A stretch of DNA of 64,000 nucleotides from Pseudo-nitzschia pungens (lineage: Eukaryota; Bacillariophyta; Bacillariophyceae; Bacillariales; Bacillariaceae): assembly GCA_037355855.1 (NCBI GenBank), contig CM074760.1, forward strand, positions 1,914,501-1,978,500. Reading direction: 5' to 3'. Positions 10,869 through 21,471 of the stretch are shown piece after piece. Under the pieces are notes generated by a model. That model was not told where the DNA came from, ran no database searches, and saw only the letters and a program-made list of their open reading frames with translations. How positions within the stretch are numbered: position 1 is the first letter of the stretch; every line of letters starts with the position of its first letter. The translations under genes were made by a program, and so were the position numbers.

Positions 10869-10985
10869 AATTACAAACGGCGTTTCGATTGCTGTTACGA
10901 ACGGCGCTGCGATCCCTGTTACAAACGGCGTTTCGATTGCTGTTACAAACGGTGTTGCTATTGCCGCGATCCCTGTTACAAACGG
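10869..10985. repeat. Internal tandem repeat of the left foldback arm
   Basis: Diverged copies of a unit built from GTTACAAACGGCGTTTCGAT and CGATCCCTGTTACAAACGGC are repeated in tandem. This array has no counterpart seen in the right arm, so it expanded after the arms formed or was lost there. Confidence 0.75.
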
Positions 10986-11864
10986 CAATTGAAAATACAG
11001 GGGACAGCAGCAACGCGTTGATATACAGGGGAGCAGCAGCAAATCGCCGATAAGCACTGTGGATACAGTGAGGATGGTACTTACGAGGGGGTCGCTATGC
11101 TCGACAATACGAACGCTGATCCACCAGGATGGAGACCACTTGGTCCCAAGGATCCATGAGCGTCATGGTCGATTTCGATTCCCACCATTGTCGATTGTCG
11201 CGTCTCCACCAGTTGATTGTCACGTCTCCAGCGTGCGTGTCCAGTGTCCCTACCACCATTGTCGATTGTCAATTGTTGATTTTGGTTGTATTTCTTGGTG
11301 GTTGTTTAGTGGATTTGCTTTTGCAATTTGCAAAAATAGAAATAATGAATTAGTGTTGCTCCAGTTGCTTTTAAATAGGTTTTTGATTGTACCCCAATAG
11401 CACCGGCAGACGATCACTCCCATGTCACTCACACGTCACTCCCACGTCTAAGTATCGAACACTTGTGGGATTCGATTATATTCATCTCCATTGGTGGATA
11501 TCGAACATAGGTACACTAGAAAACCTTGGACGTCCAGATGGTGGGATTGAAGTCGACCGACGCGTCCATGTGTAGGAGAACTGATGGGATTGAAGACCGA
11601 CGTGCTTGTAATCTGATAGGTTAGAGTTGTCTTTAGTTATCATTCATTTACAGAGGTGGATATCGAACATATGTTAAACACCAAAACATCGATTCAGCAA
11701 GCAGCAGCAAGCAGCAAGCGCTTTCATTATTTCTATTTTTGCAACTCTGCAAAAGCAATCCACTAAACAACCACTAACAAATAGAACCAAAATCGACAAT
11801 CGACCATGGTGGAGACGCGACAATCGACTATAGCGCTCAGCGCTCTACCACTCAGGGGATTACA

Positions 11865-12415
11865 ACGCTGCTTGCTGCTTGCTGTCCCCCCCCGTGAATT
11901 ATCGACGCGTTGGTTGCTGCTTGCTGTCCCCCCTGTATTATCGAAGCGTTGCTGCTGCTTGCTGTCCCCCCCTGTATTATCGACGCGTTGATGCTTGCTG
12001 TGTATCAACGCGTTGCTGCTTGCTGTCCTCCCCTGTATTATATCGACGCGTTCCTGCTTGCTGTGTATCAACGCGTTCCTGCTTGCTGTCCCCCCTGTAT
12101 ATCGACGCGTTGCTGCTTGCTGTGTATCAACGCTTTGCTGCTTGCTGTCCCCCCTGTATTATCGAAGCGTTGCTGCTTGCTCTCCCCCCCTGTATTATCG
12201 ACGCGTTCCTGCTTGCTGTGTATCAACGCTGCTTGCTGCTTGCTGTCCCCCCCTTATTATCGACGCGTTGCTGCTTGCTGTCCCCACTGTATTATCGACG
12301 CGTTGCTGCTTGCTGCTGCTTGCTGTCCCCCTGTATTATCGACGCGTTGCTGCTTGCTGTCCCCCCTCTGTATTATCGACACGTTGCTGCTGCTTGCTGT
12401 CCCCCCTGCTGTATC
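11865..12415. repeat. Tandem array, about 15 copies of a 35-bp unit (right foldback arm)
   Basis: Consensus unit: GTATTATCGACGCGTTGCTG followed by CTTGCTGTCCCCCCT, with variants (GTGTATCAACGCGTT, single-base substitutions, length change in the C run). Most copies carry ACGCGT. The variant units alternate with the main type between about 11985 and 12235, which suggests a higher-order duplication. Confidence 0.85.
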
Positions 12416-12869
12416 AATTTTATCCAGGGCGATGCTAGGGTATTGTTTCGCAGTACCCTGCTAAAATGCCAAACTAACTACCGTATCGAACTGAGTACAA
12501 TAATTTCTAAATAGCCCTCTTGTCACTCGTACATTGCCTGCCTTCCTTTTAGTGTTAGGCAATTACAAGTATCAATCAATAATTGATCTTACCGGTAGGT
12601 TCACAGTAATCTTCGGAAGTATGATTCTTCATACCGTACCAGTTGCAAGTAAGATCTTAAGGTTATCGTAACTTACTGTAGGTAACTTGGCGCTCTAATC
12701 TCAAATCTCTTAACTCACCACATGACTCACCTACCGTAATTTACTCAGTACTGAGCAAGATTACTGACTAATACCTTCTACGGCAAAACCTTATTCAATA
12801 CGGTACACAAGTACGGTACGGTATTGCTGATTCTTCGTCGGAATTACTACGTAATTGTCGAACTGAGAC

Positions 12870-15423
12870 ATGAAAAAAAATGAAGAGGTGAACATCAGAC
12901 ATCAATTTGTTCAGAAATCATCATTTCAACCTCTCCAACACAGAATCAGATCGGTACCATCTTTGGATCTGGGTTTCTTGAATCGGAAGAGAGGAGGAAT
13001 GTACAGAGGAAGTTCTCGTGCTGCCCTCTCTATCGCAAAGGCCGTCTCGACAAAATCTAGAACTAAATCTTTCGCTGGTGTTTTCAACTCCGGAGTACAC
13101 TTCCATATCTTTAATTGCCGTCAATACAGTACTATGCGCTTTCGATCTTCCGTTGCAACAGGAACATCTGCCATATATTGCATTTTTTGGTCCTCTGTTA
13201 GGACTATTGTACCAAACAACAAACAAGTCCCCACAGCAGTGCAGGCATTTGTTTCGAGAAATAATCACAGTAAGATGTCTACAACAATATCTGCCACATC
13301 GGCATCGACAAATGCTGATCTATCATCGATCGTACTCGATAACTCATGGCCACGTGACCTATCACCAGAAACGGCAGAAAATCTGGAAAAGTCACGCAAA
13401 ACCGAACGTCTGTCGAAGGACGACGACAATCGTTCGAAACGTCCTGTTTTCAACGGCCACTACGTTTTGGTAAAGCCAACAGGGTTGACCAACCCAAAAC
13501 TCGTCTTGGTGTCGGACGACGTCGCTGAAAACCTATTGAAACTAACCGCAGAACAAGTGGAGTCGAACCAATTTTTGCAATTCGTGTCGGGAAATCTCGT
13601 GCTCAACGATGGCGCCGCTGAAACATGGGCTACTCCATACGCATTATCCATCATGGGATCGCGTTACACAAACAATTGTCCGTACGGAACCGGGAACGGG
13701 TATGGTGACGGACGGGCGATCAGTATTGCCGAATTCAACGGTCATGAACTGCAACTGAAGGGGGCTGGGAAGACACCCTTTGCTCGTGGGGCTGACGGGC
13801 GAGCTGTCTTGCGATCGAGCATTCGTGAATTCTTGGCATCGGAGGCCATGCATTCGCTCGGGATAGAGACTACTCGGGCCCTGTCGTTGGTGAGGTCCGA
13901 CAGTGGTGACACGGTTCTTCGTCCGTGGTATTCCGACGATGCGGTTTTGCAGGTCCCTGACATTGATGATCCGCGACTGGCTCAATATCCAGAAGAGGAA
14001 CGGCGCCAAATTATTCAACAGTTGCGAGCGACGCGAAAGGCGGACCCGAACATGATGATCTCCGAGCCGTGTGCAATAACCTGCCGGGTGGCGAAGAGTT
14101 TTGTCCGAATTGGACACATAGACTTGTTTTCGCGACGCGTCGTTGCGCAGCAACGACAAGATCCGCAACAGAAGTACGACACAACCGATCGAGGTACGCC
14201 GAAAGTTGATAGTTTGAATTCATTGATTGTGGAGTGAATTTATGCATGCACATGAGAAAGAATTTTGTGTCGGCTGACGAGTTTTTGTTTTTCTGTCTGA
14301 ACATACAGCCTGGAAAGAACTGGAAGAAATTATTTGGCATGCTTGCAAAAGAGAGTACAAGTCCGAAGCATATGATCCTTATATCGAGTCCAATAACTTG
14401 GAGCAAGCAGCTACCACTATGCTTGATTTGGCGGCGGTGCGCATTGCAGATATGGTCAGTGGATGGGTACGTGTCGGCTTTGCCCAGGGAAATTTCAACG
14501 CGGACAACTGTTTAATCGGCGGTAGAACTATGGACTACGGTAAGTAGTGGACTGGTACGCTTTGACACATAAGTCCTACGAGTCATCCCCTAATCGGTAC
14601 AAACGTTTAATCGTTGTTTTCAGGACCATTCGGGTGGATGGATGAATTCACTCCCTTGTTTGCGAAATGGACCGGTTCTGGCCAACACTTTGGATTTTTA
14701 AATCAACCCAGCGCCGGATTTGTCAATTATCAGGTCTTGGTGGAATCGGTCTTGCCTGTCATTGCTGTAGCTCAGAGAACAGCAGGAGTTACTGACATCG
14801 AAATGACCGACAAACTGCTTGAAACATTCATGACAAAGGCTCAAGTCGTCTTCAATCAAAAAGTAGAAGGAGTATTCAATCTCAAGATGGGTCTTCCGGA
14901 AGACGCTGATGCTGGTGAAGATTTGTGGGAGGCACTGCAAGTTTTGATGGCTGATACCCGTACTGATTGGACTTTGTTTTGGAGGCAACTAACGTATGTG
15001 ATGAAAGACATGGATGATTTGGACTCGACAGAATACGGAGCTATGCTGAACAAACTCGAAGGTGGCGATCATAGTAGTGAGTCAAGTCCTTTTTACGAAC
15101 CCTTGACTTCCCGGCAACGCAAGGATTGGACTGAGTGGATAAAGAATTGGATGGAGATTCTCAAAGCTACGAAACGTCCTTCGAATGAAGTATACGAGCA
15201 AATGCAGAAGAGCAATCCAAAATTTGTACTCCGAGAGTGGATTCTTGTTGAAGCGTACTCTGCGGCTGCTACTGGTGATTTCTCGATTGTTGCGGACTTG
15301 CATGATTTGTGCAAGAATCCGTACGACGAAGGCACCCCGGAACAAATTGCGAAATACTATCGTCGACAACCAGAATCGTCAATAGCAAAGGGCGGTACCG
15401 CTTTCATGTCGTGATCCAGTTAA
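12870..15423 (+). CDS. SELENOO: Selenoprotein O (SelO/YdiU pseudokinase-fold AMPylase), Sec-containing
   Basis: Proposed CDS join(12870..14193,14309..14539,14624..15423), 784 aa with Sec at residue 782. SelO transfers AMP to protein Ser/Thr/Tyr and is usually mitochondrial in eukaryotes. Seen: [20 protein letters not shown] and [12 protein letters not shown] (nucleotide-binding core), ACKREY and [17 protein letters not shown] (catalytic-loop Asn), and [12 protein letters not shown] (metal-binding Asp). Both introns are GT-AG and restore frame exactly. The frame runs into TGA (15412-15414), then TCC AGT TAA, giving ...FMS-Sec-Ser-Ser. This matches the SelO family, where Sec or Cys is third from the end (E. 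coli ends VSCSS). A SECIS element follows at 15517-15605. The Ser/Arg-rich N-terminus (first 130 residues) suits a mitochondrial presequence; later Met codons (for example MSTTIS) are alternative starts. Confidence 0.93.
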
Positions 15424-15516
15424 GCGTGTGAATTGCGGTTGGCAAGAGTACAACCTAGATTTTGCACGCGGACAGAAAAAGTCAAACACCCACGAACACT
15501 TGTCGCGGAAGTTTTG

Positions 15517-15605
15517 TGAGCACGGAGAATGACAACAGCCAAACGACCAAGTTGATTTTAAGTTGATCAAACAAATGGCTTTGGATGTTTGATATACCGT
15601 GCTCA
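15517..15605 (+). promoter_or_regulatory. Eukaryotic SECIS element (form II-like) in the SelO 3' UTR
   Basis: Lies 93 bp after the SelO TAA. Helix I: TGAGCACGG (15517-15525) pairs perfectly with CCGTGCTCA (15597-15605). A symmetric internal loop AGA/ATA follows, then the non-Watson-Crick quartet, ATGA (15529-15532) opposite TGAT (15590-15593). Helix II pairs AACA with TGTT, CC with GG, AAA with TTT, and CCA with TGG, with small mismatches. The apical part has AAG and a mini-hairpin TTGAT/ATCAA, as in form II SECIS. It directs Sec insertion at the SelO UGA through SBP2/eEFSec. Confidence 0.88.
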
Positions 15606-15787
15606 GTGAAACAAAACTTGTTGACGACAAATTCTTGATTCGTGTGGTGTTGAAATTAACGACATGAAGCATCTCTAACTACACATGGTATTTTTATAGA
15701 ATGGAATCAGAATGCTTTGAGAAACTGTTGCGTTGTAATAGCCTATACGAATCGAGCAAAAACCCAAGCCCATGTCTCCGGTGGTGT

Positions 15788-17411
15788 CTACCTTTTCGAA
15801 AGAGTTCGAGTGACGTCCCTCCGTTTTTGCAACTTCTTGTTATCGGCTCGCCCCCTGTTTTTGCGTTTGTGAACATCTAGAACTTTCTCTAGAGCGACGT
15901 CCACAAATGCTACTCGATATTTTGTTTTCTTCGTGCCGACACTGCCAGGGGATATTTTTTCCTCGTCACCGTTGTCACAAGCCCGTACTTCGTCAACGGT
16001 CGCCAAAAGTGCTAGTTTTCCTGCTGTGTTCAAGCATCTAACAAAACCAGTTAGAGAATAGGCAGTTGGAAGTGGCAATTGCGCTCCGCAGTCAGTTGAT
16101 GAATCCTTTTTTGCGTTGTCGGGATCATTTTCCGAAGACGATTGTGGTGGCATGGGCGTCGACGACGTCGACGTTAACGCTAAAGCCGGAGTTGCTGTCA
16201 TCAAATTGGTAAAGCGGGAAAGAACTCTCAGCCCCGCAAAGGCGTGGCGCTCTTCTCTGGGACCATCGTAAACCAAAAAGTCGGAGCCAAACTTGGAACC
16301 GCAAGAAATGTGAAAAGGTGTTTCGCGGTGTATGTATTCAAAGACGATAGACAGAATGTCATCGTGTTTTATTCCTTTTGTTTTTTCCAACCCTACCAAC
16401 CGAGGTCGACAAGTCAGTGGCACCCAGTCGCATGGTTTTGGATCATCATTCACAACTTTCGAACCGCTCGCATCATTCGATACAGCCGAAGATGACGACG
16501 AGAGAGATTCCCCATTGCCGTCGCCGTCGTTTCGGTTGCGACTTGTTGTCGACAGTGGATTCTCTTCGAGCGTGGGCCGCAGCCGTTGCCAGGGTTCTGG
16601 TTGTAATCGATACGCCAATGGTCGCAAGTCTTCTTTCTGTCGGGCGGCTTCCGCTGGCAGAACGCATTGCTCTTTCAGCCGGTTTGCCCACTCTCGAGAT
16701 AGGTTGTGATCGTATGTCAGTATAGCGTCTTCGGTACGTGTACGAGTCAACTTTCCGACTTTTGAAAGAAATTGCAAAGCCATTGGTGGTGATAGTATTT
16801 GGGGTGGCGCATTTCCACGCTTTCCTTTGAATTCGGCGAGTTCTTGCTCAATGGTTGTCGGGTTGAGTGGAAGCTGGTGATATGCTGTTGACGCTGCTGC
16901 TGCTGCTGCTGCTGCTGCTTCTGCTGCTGATGTTGTCACCTTTGCTGCTGTTGTTGCCGTTGCCATGTTCCGGTTCGAATTCACTTCGCCGTACTCGTTC
17001 GCCTCGTCATCCGCTTCATTCTTTGGTTCCGAGTCGATTTTCTTCCGGTCATCGAATGCCGTCTCGTCGAGCTTTCGCTTTTTCTTAGAAATGGCCTCCT
17101 TCTTGGCTTCTTTCTTTGCCCGCGCCAGTTGCAACTTTTTCGCCTTTTTTTCGGCCTTGGTCATGCGTCGTTCGTTCCCGTTTTCGTCTACCACACAAAA
17201 CTTGACATCGTTCGAAGCTTTGTGGCGAGCGATTTTTTCCTCGTCGCGGACGTCGTTGCCTTTGGCGGAAACCGCCCTTTTAAAATCTTGCCGTGCACAT
17301 CGGACGCCAACGTAGTTGGCAGGCAACCGAAGATGCGAAGCCGTTTTTTTCACCAAGGATGAAGTGAACAGTACGATGGCTTTATCGTCGTCGATCCCTG
17401 ATGTTTCTTTC

Positions 17412-17447
<36 letters not shown>

Positions 17448-17533
17448 ATTGTCGTTGCTGTTATTGCATTGATCGTGTCTTCATCGTTTTGTTGATTCGT
17501 TGTCGTTATTGTTTTTTCTGTGAAAGTCTCCAT
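15788..17533 (-). CDS. tRNA-splicing endonuclease subunit, Sen34/Sen2-type catalytic subunit
   Basis: 581 aa from ATG 17533 (METFTEK); single exon. The C-terminal endonuclease fold is recognisable: IVFEYIHRETPFHISCGSKFGSDFLVYDGPREERHAFAGLRVL, where the Tyr after DFLV and the His in ERHAFA are the expected catalytic residues, with a Lys/Arg-rich end (KKTKYRVAFVDVALEKV) for the third. The SGSKFGxDFLVY pattern is shared by Sen2 and Sen34; the N-terminal fragment (VLFTSSLVKKTASHLRLPANYVGVRC) and the Lys-rich linker lean to Sen34. The protein is longer than usual because of poly-Thr (residues about 30-45), a Lys/Arg coiled segment (KKAKKLQLARAKKEAKKEA), a poly-Ala run and Ser/Asn-rich inserts. It works in the nucleus or at mitochondria, removing tRNA introns. 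The N-terminal repeats are encoded by GCT and GTC/GTT triplet arrays on the plus strand. Confidence 0.75.
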
Positions 17534-18330
17534 TGACTTCACCGTTGTTGCTCTGCACTATGCGTGCCCCAAATCAGACGTAAAAACGAACGAAAATTCA
17601 GTGGTCTGGATTCTGAATGATGGAAGGCACGAATTCTGATTGATTTCGTTGTTGATTGATGAACTTCGACAATCGACAGGTGACAACGAGAAAGGCGGGT
17701 GGAGAAAGGTTTTGGGCCATCAATCATCGAAGTCATCGAAACAATTTCGACTTTCGGTTTAATTCGAAAAGGTCGAAAATAATGAGTGGAGGCAATAGTG
17801 AACATTTGATCCCGAATACTTCGTGAATGAAAATATATCTTTAACGGTTCCAACTGTTAGACTATCGTTACTGTCATCCATGTTCATACTACTTGGACCC
17901 GAAGTGAGCAATAATAAATATACGTCGCACATTGATAGCGATTCCACTGATTTATATGGCCTCTGTTCAGATAAAAATGAGGACAACGTACCACTAGTAA
18001 CCCTTGTTTTGAATAGTACGTGAGGGGCATTGAGGGACATTTTCTCTTGAAATTGGTTCAATATCATCGATAGTCTTGCGTCGTCTGACAAAAAGTGTGT
18101 CGGGCACCCTTCTTGCCCTATTCAATTTGTCGTACTGGAATTCTGGAGAGGGATCAGACTCGGAGTGTACTCGAAAAATACACGTAGTAGAGCTGTCTTA
18201 AAAAACATACGACCATCGACGCGTGACGAACGGTAGGATGTATGCTATGCTTTAGCCAGATTTTTCCTTGGGCTGATATGACATTGGAACTATTCATAAC
18301 CTCAACAAGAATTTAAATGGTTTGTTTTTG
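17534..18330. other. Divergent intergenic region, no gene supported
   Basis: About 800 bp between divergent starts at 17533 (minus) and 18331 (plus). It should hold both promoters. Frames at 17539..17853 and 17759..18091 on the minus strand overlap, have no family resemblance and are probably 5' UTR/promoter sequence. Confidence 0.45.
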
Positions 18331-20110
18331 ATGTCTCAAATTCCAATCATGACGATGTTGTTCTCAAACCAGCTCATATTATTATCGATGATAGTGATGT
18401 CGTCTCCCTGGTCCGTGGAAAGCATGAATGGAGGAGGAGTTCGTACGTGCGGTGCTTCGGACGGCAGAACTTGCATCAACAGAGCCGAACATCGTCTCGA
18501 AAGCTTTTGTTTTCCAGATGGAGAGTGCTTTGCATCGATTGAGGAAGCAGAAATCAGCTATAATGATCCAAAGAAGTCCACACACATGCAAATGAATGTT
18601 CCTACATCGCTCGGAGAAAGGCAATCTGTGAAATCGGAAAGCGGTCATTATTACACGGAAACGCTCGAGGTTCTCGCTCGGGCCCACGATTACATGTTAG
18701 ATTTGTTTCAGAACAACACTGCAAGATCGTTTCGCAACGAATGCAAACTTCACCACGAACTCTGTGCATACTGGGCAGCTATTGGAGAATGCGAAGCGGT
18801 AAGTCCGGCAATCGGCTTGTCACCACGAGGAACGATTTTGCCCTAATCTTAGCATCGTCGACTAATGGATTGCTCCCCGTTTCGATTTCCCGCTGTGATA
18901 CAAACTACACGTATAGAATCCAACGTATATGTTGAAGGAGTGCGCTCCGGTCTGCCAATCATGCCACGAACTGTCCTTTGAACACCGATGCCCTTACGAC
19001 AAGAACGATCCCAAAGCATGGGGGCCCGGGGATCTCAACAAAATGTTTGAAAGGTTGACGAATAGTGAATACTATGTTGAAAAGTTCCAACCCACAATCC
19101 TGTCCCAACCCCCCGATGGCCCATGGGTGGTCACGCTCGAAAATGTAGCTACGGAGGATCAATGCAACAGCATAATCCAGCTGGGATCCGATCGAGGGTA
19201 TGAGCGAAGCATTGAGGTAGGAGCAATGAGATTTGATGGGACATTCGAGCCACTTGTACACGGCGCTCGCACTTCTCGCAACACGTGGTGTGTCGACAAA
19301 TGTTTTGATGACAAAAATACTCAAGAAGTTATTGGAAGCGTTGAAAACGTAACCGGTATAGCCGACGAAAATTCCGAGTTTTGGCAACTTTTAAAATACG
19401 AAGAAACTCAACACTATGGGGTAAGTTCTGGGTCGCATGTGAGTGGTCTTTGGCAGTGTCATCCATTTGAGATCTTTCCCTAAAACGATTTGATGTCGGA
19501 CTTTCCACAACATCATTCCAGGATCACCACGATTTCATTCCTTTCCATCTTGATCGATCCTTTGGGCCACGGATCCTCACAGGTACGTAGGCATATTTTT
19601 TGGTCTCGTGGATTCTTGAAAACTCCCGTGTACCATCTTTTCTTGAATGGTAAATGACTTGTTGCTTCGTGATGAATATGTTTCTCACAGGAAGATACGC
19701 GGGACCATGACATTGTAGTTTTCCTTTATTTGAACGATGTAGACGAGGGAGGGGGGACTCATTTTACAAAACTGGGAATAACAGTACAACCCAAGACCGG
19801 TCGAGCGGTAGTTTGGCCTAATGTCTTAGATTCACACCCTGATCGAAGGGATTCCAGGACAAATCACCAGGCTTTGCCAGTTACCAAGGGTGTAAAATAC
19901 GGAGGTAAGCAGCGTCTCTTGCCACATACTGAGCTATTTCGCTGATCTATAAAATATTTCTAACGGAATTTTCATTTTCCCATCCCCCTTCTTCCCTCTC
20001 CTCTCTATCTCGCCCTCTCACTGAACATCATCGCTCTCTGGATTTGAATAGCCAATGCATGGATTCACCAACGATCCTTCAAAGAAGCATACGAAAAGGA
20101 TTGCGCTTGA
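18331..20110 (+). CDS. Secreted ShKT-domain prolyl 4-hydroxylase (2OG-Fe(II) oxygenase)
   Basis: Proposed join(18331..18798,18917..19420,19522..19582,19695..19904,20052..20110), 433 aa. The start ATG 18331 gives MSQIPIMTMLFSNQLIL, a signal peptide or anchor; an upstream ATG is out of frame. Residues about 135-175 form a six-Cys ShKT module (NECKLHHELCAYWAAIG ... CAPVCQSC). The P4H catalytic domain follows: FIPFHLDRSFGPRIL (His-x-Asp iron ligands), VVFLYLNDVDEGGGTHF, SHPDRR (second His) and a 2OG-binding Lys in LPVTKGVKYGANAWIH. It hydroxylates peptidyl proline in the ER/secretory route, a step before glycosylation of hydroxyproline-rich proteins. Introns 1, 2 and 4 have clean GTAAGT-type donors. 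For intron 3 I chose the acceptor GAAG|ATACG because it alone keeps the frame. Confidence 0.88.
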
Positions 20111-20437
20111 TGCCACTGATAGAAACAACTGTCATGGGCCGTTCGGCTCGATCCAAATTGTCTCACTGTATGGGTTTTATGGTTACGTAATAATATGATA
20201 TGTGTTCTCCAATTGTAATTGTGACCTCCGTTAATTTGTACACGTTTTCAAAACAAATCTTGGATTAGTTCATGACGTTCCTTATCAGCGTTGAGATAGT
20301 ATTTCCTAGGGATGCTGCAGTGGAGTGCGAGGCTTCATTCGTTTGCTGGTGTTCTATACAGTGAAGTCAATCTTGGAGGATACTATGTTCTGCGTCGCAT
20401 AAGACTAACGATTCTATACCTATCTTTCAAACTTAGT

Positions 20438-21471
20438 TCAGACTTCTTTTTCTTCCTCACTTTCACCGTTGAAATCTGTGTTGGGTCCGACTTTAGACCT
20501 TTCCGCACAGCCCGTGGTTGGGGCACCATGCCCATTTACGTTACTAGGACTTGCCAAAGGGTGTTCTGCCGAGCTTGTTTGAAGATCGATAACCCCAGCA
20601 GCGTCAAACCGCGAACGAATCACCCGTCGTACAGCTGATGACGGATTCAGGATCGTCACATAGTCCGCAAAGATGGCAATGTATCCCAGTGCCATACTCG
20701 ATATAATTACGTCCAAAATACATCCAGCCAAAGTGCTAGGACTCTTTTCCGTGAAGGGCGTTCCAAGCCCAAGAGTATTTGAAAGAACATAAAGAATACC
20801 TTCTTTGACTGACCAGCCCTCAGCAAATGCCAAGAGAGCCCCGAACGCCGCACAGAGAACACCATTGACGAGTGGAATAATTATGCAGAGAGCAATCTTG
20901 CGATTTTCAAATTTCAGAGCATCAAATCATTTTGTAAGTGTTTCTGTCGATAGGTACCGAACTAAATTAGATCAAGCAAGAATCTTACCAATGGGATCAA
21001 GAATGCATTTGTTACGAATCTTTCGATGAATCGGTTCATCGCTATCGGAAGATCGAAAAGATCCACAATGTTGAGTAGGATACCGAAGCAAACAAGTGAA
21101 GCGACAGCGACATACATATCGAGGATAACCCCCCCTGTCGTAGAGCTTGGGCTGTAGTCGGTGAGAGGGTTTGACATTCCAAGAAGATTGGACACAACGT
21201 ATAGGAATCCATCAATGTATGTGGTGTCGCGTTCGCATATTGCAAAAAGACCCCCAAACACAGCTGCCAACCCAAGAGGTAGTAATGGAAAGATGAACAA
21301 CAACAAAATAACTAGCACCATGAATTTTTTCCAGTCAAAAAGGGTTTTTTCGACTTCAAGATCATCGGCCTCCACAACAAGTTTTGTTGATAAAGTTCTG
21401 TCTGTGATTTCATGATGTTGAACGGTTCGGGATTGTAAGTTAGTCGATTTTGTAGCGCCATTTTCTTTCAT
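20438..21471 (-). CDS. Membrane protein with two tandem pore-loop-like modules
   Basis: Proposed complement(join(20438..20896,20989..21471)), 313 aa. The 92-bp intron has donor GTAAGA and keeps phase 0. After a polar N-terminus there is a hydrophobic segment (FMVLVILLLFIFPLLPLGLA), then GFLYVVSNLLGMSNPLTDYSP, then GGVILDMYVAVASLVCFGIL. After the intron the same layout repeats: IALCIIIPLVNGVLCAAFGA, then GILYVLSNTLGLGTPFTEKSP, then AGCILDVIISSMALGYIAIF. The two halves are clearly homologous. Helix, re-entrant-like loop, Pro, helix resembles the M1-P-M2 plan of potassium channels, but the TVGYGD filter is absent, so ion-channel function is an inference. The C-terminus is soluble and acidic. The gene is convergent with the P4H gene. 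Confidence 0.75.

Larger units (their letters stand above)
10490..12470. repeat. About 2-kb foldback (imperfect inverted-repeat) locus built of 35-bp tandem units
   Basis: Left arm (about 10490-11350) and right arm (about 11722-12470) are reverse complements in three blocks in mirrored order. (1) Left units reading CGATAATACAGGGGGGGACA then GCAAGCAGCAACGCGT match right units reading ACGCGTTGCTGCTTGCTGTC. (2) 10717-10780 (GGGATACCCTAGCGCAGCC...CGATACAGCAGGGG) matches the complement of 12401-12470. (3) 11165-11350 (CATTGTCGATTGTCGCGTCT ... TTTTGCAAAAATAGAAATAA) matches the complement of 11722-11830. The loop (about 11350-11720) holds short direct repeats (GGTGGATATCGAACATA at 11491 and 11656). 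No transposase is visible. The frames here (up to 211 aa) are open in several phases because of the repeat and are not called as genes. Confidence 0.85.

Noticed and set aside
10474..11057. Minus- and plus-strand frames (101-179 aa) across the left foldback arm
   Set aside because: Same reason: repeat-derived open frames on both strands.
11879..12514. Three overlapping Cys/Leu-rich frames of 147-211 aa across the right foldback array
   Set aside because: All three phases are open because the 35-bp unit lacks stops; the translations are pure repeat and have no start or splice support.
15662..15672. ATGA further downstream of SelO as alternative SECIS core
   Set aside because: No flanking helix; the element at 15517-15605 has all required parts.
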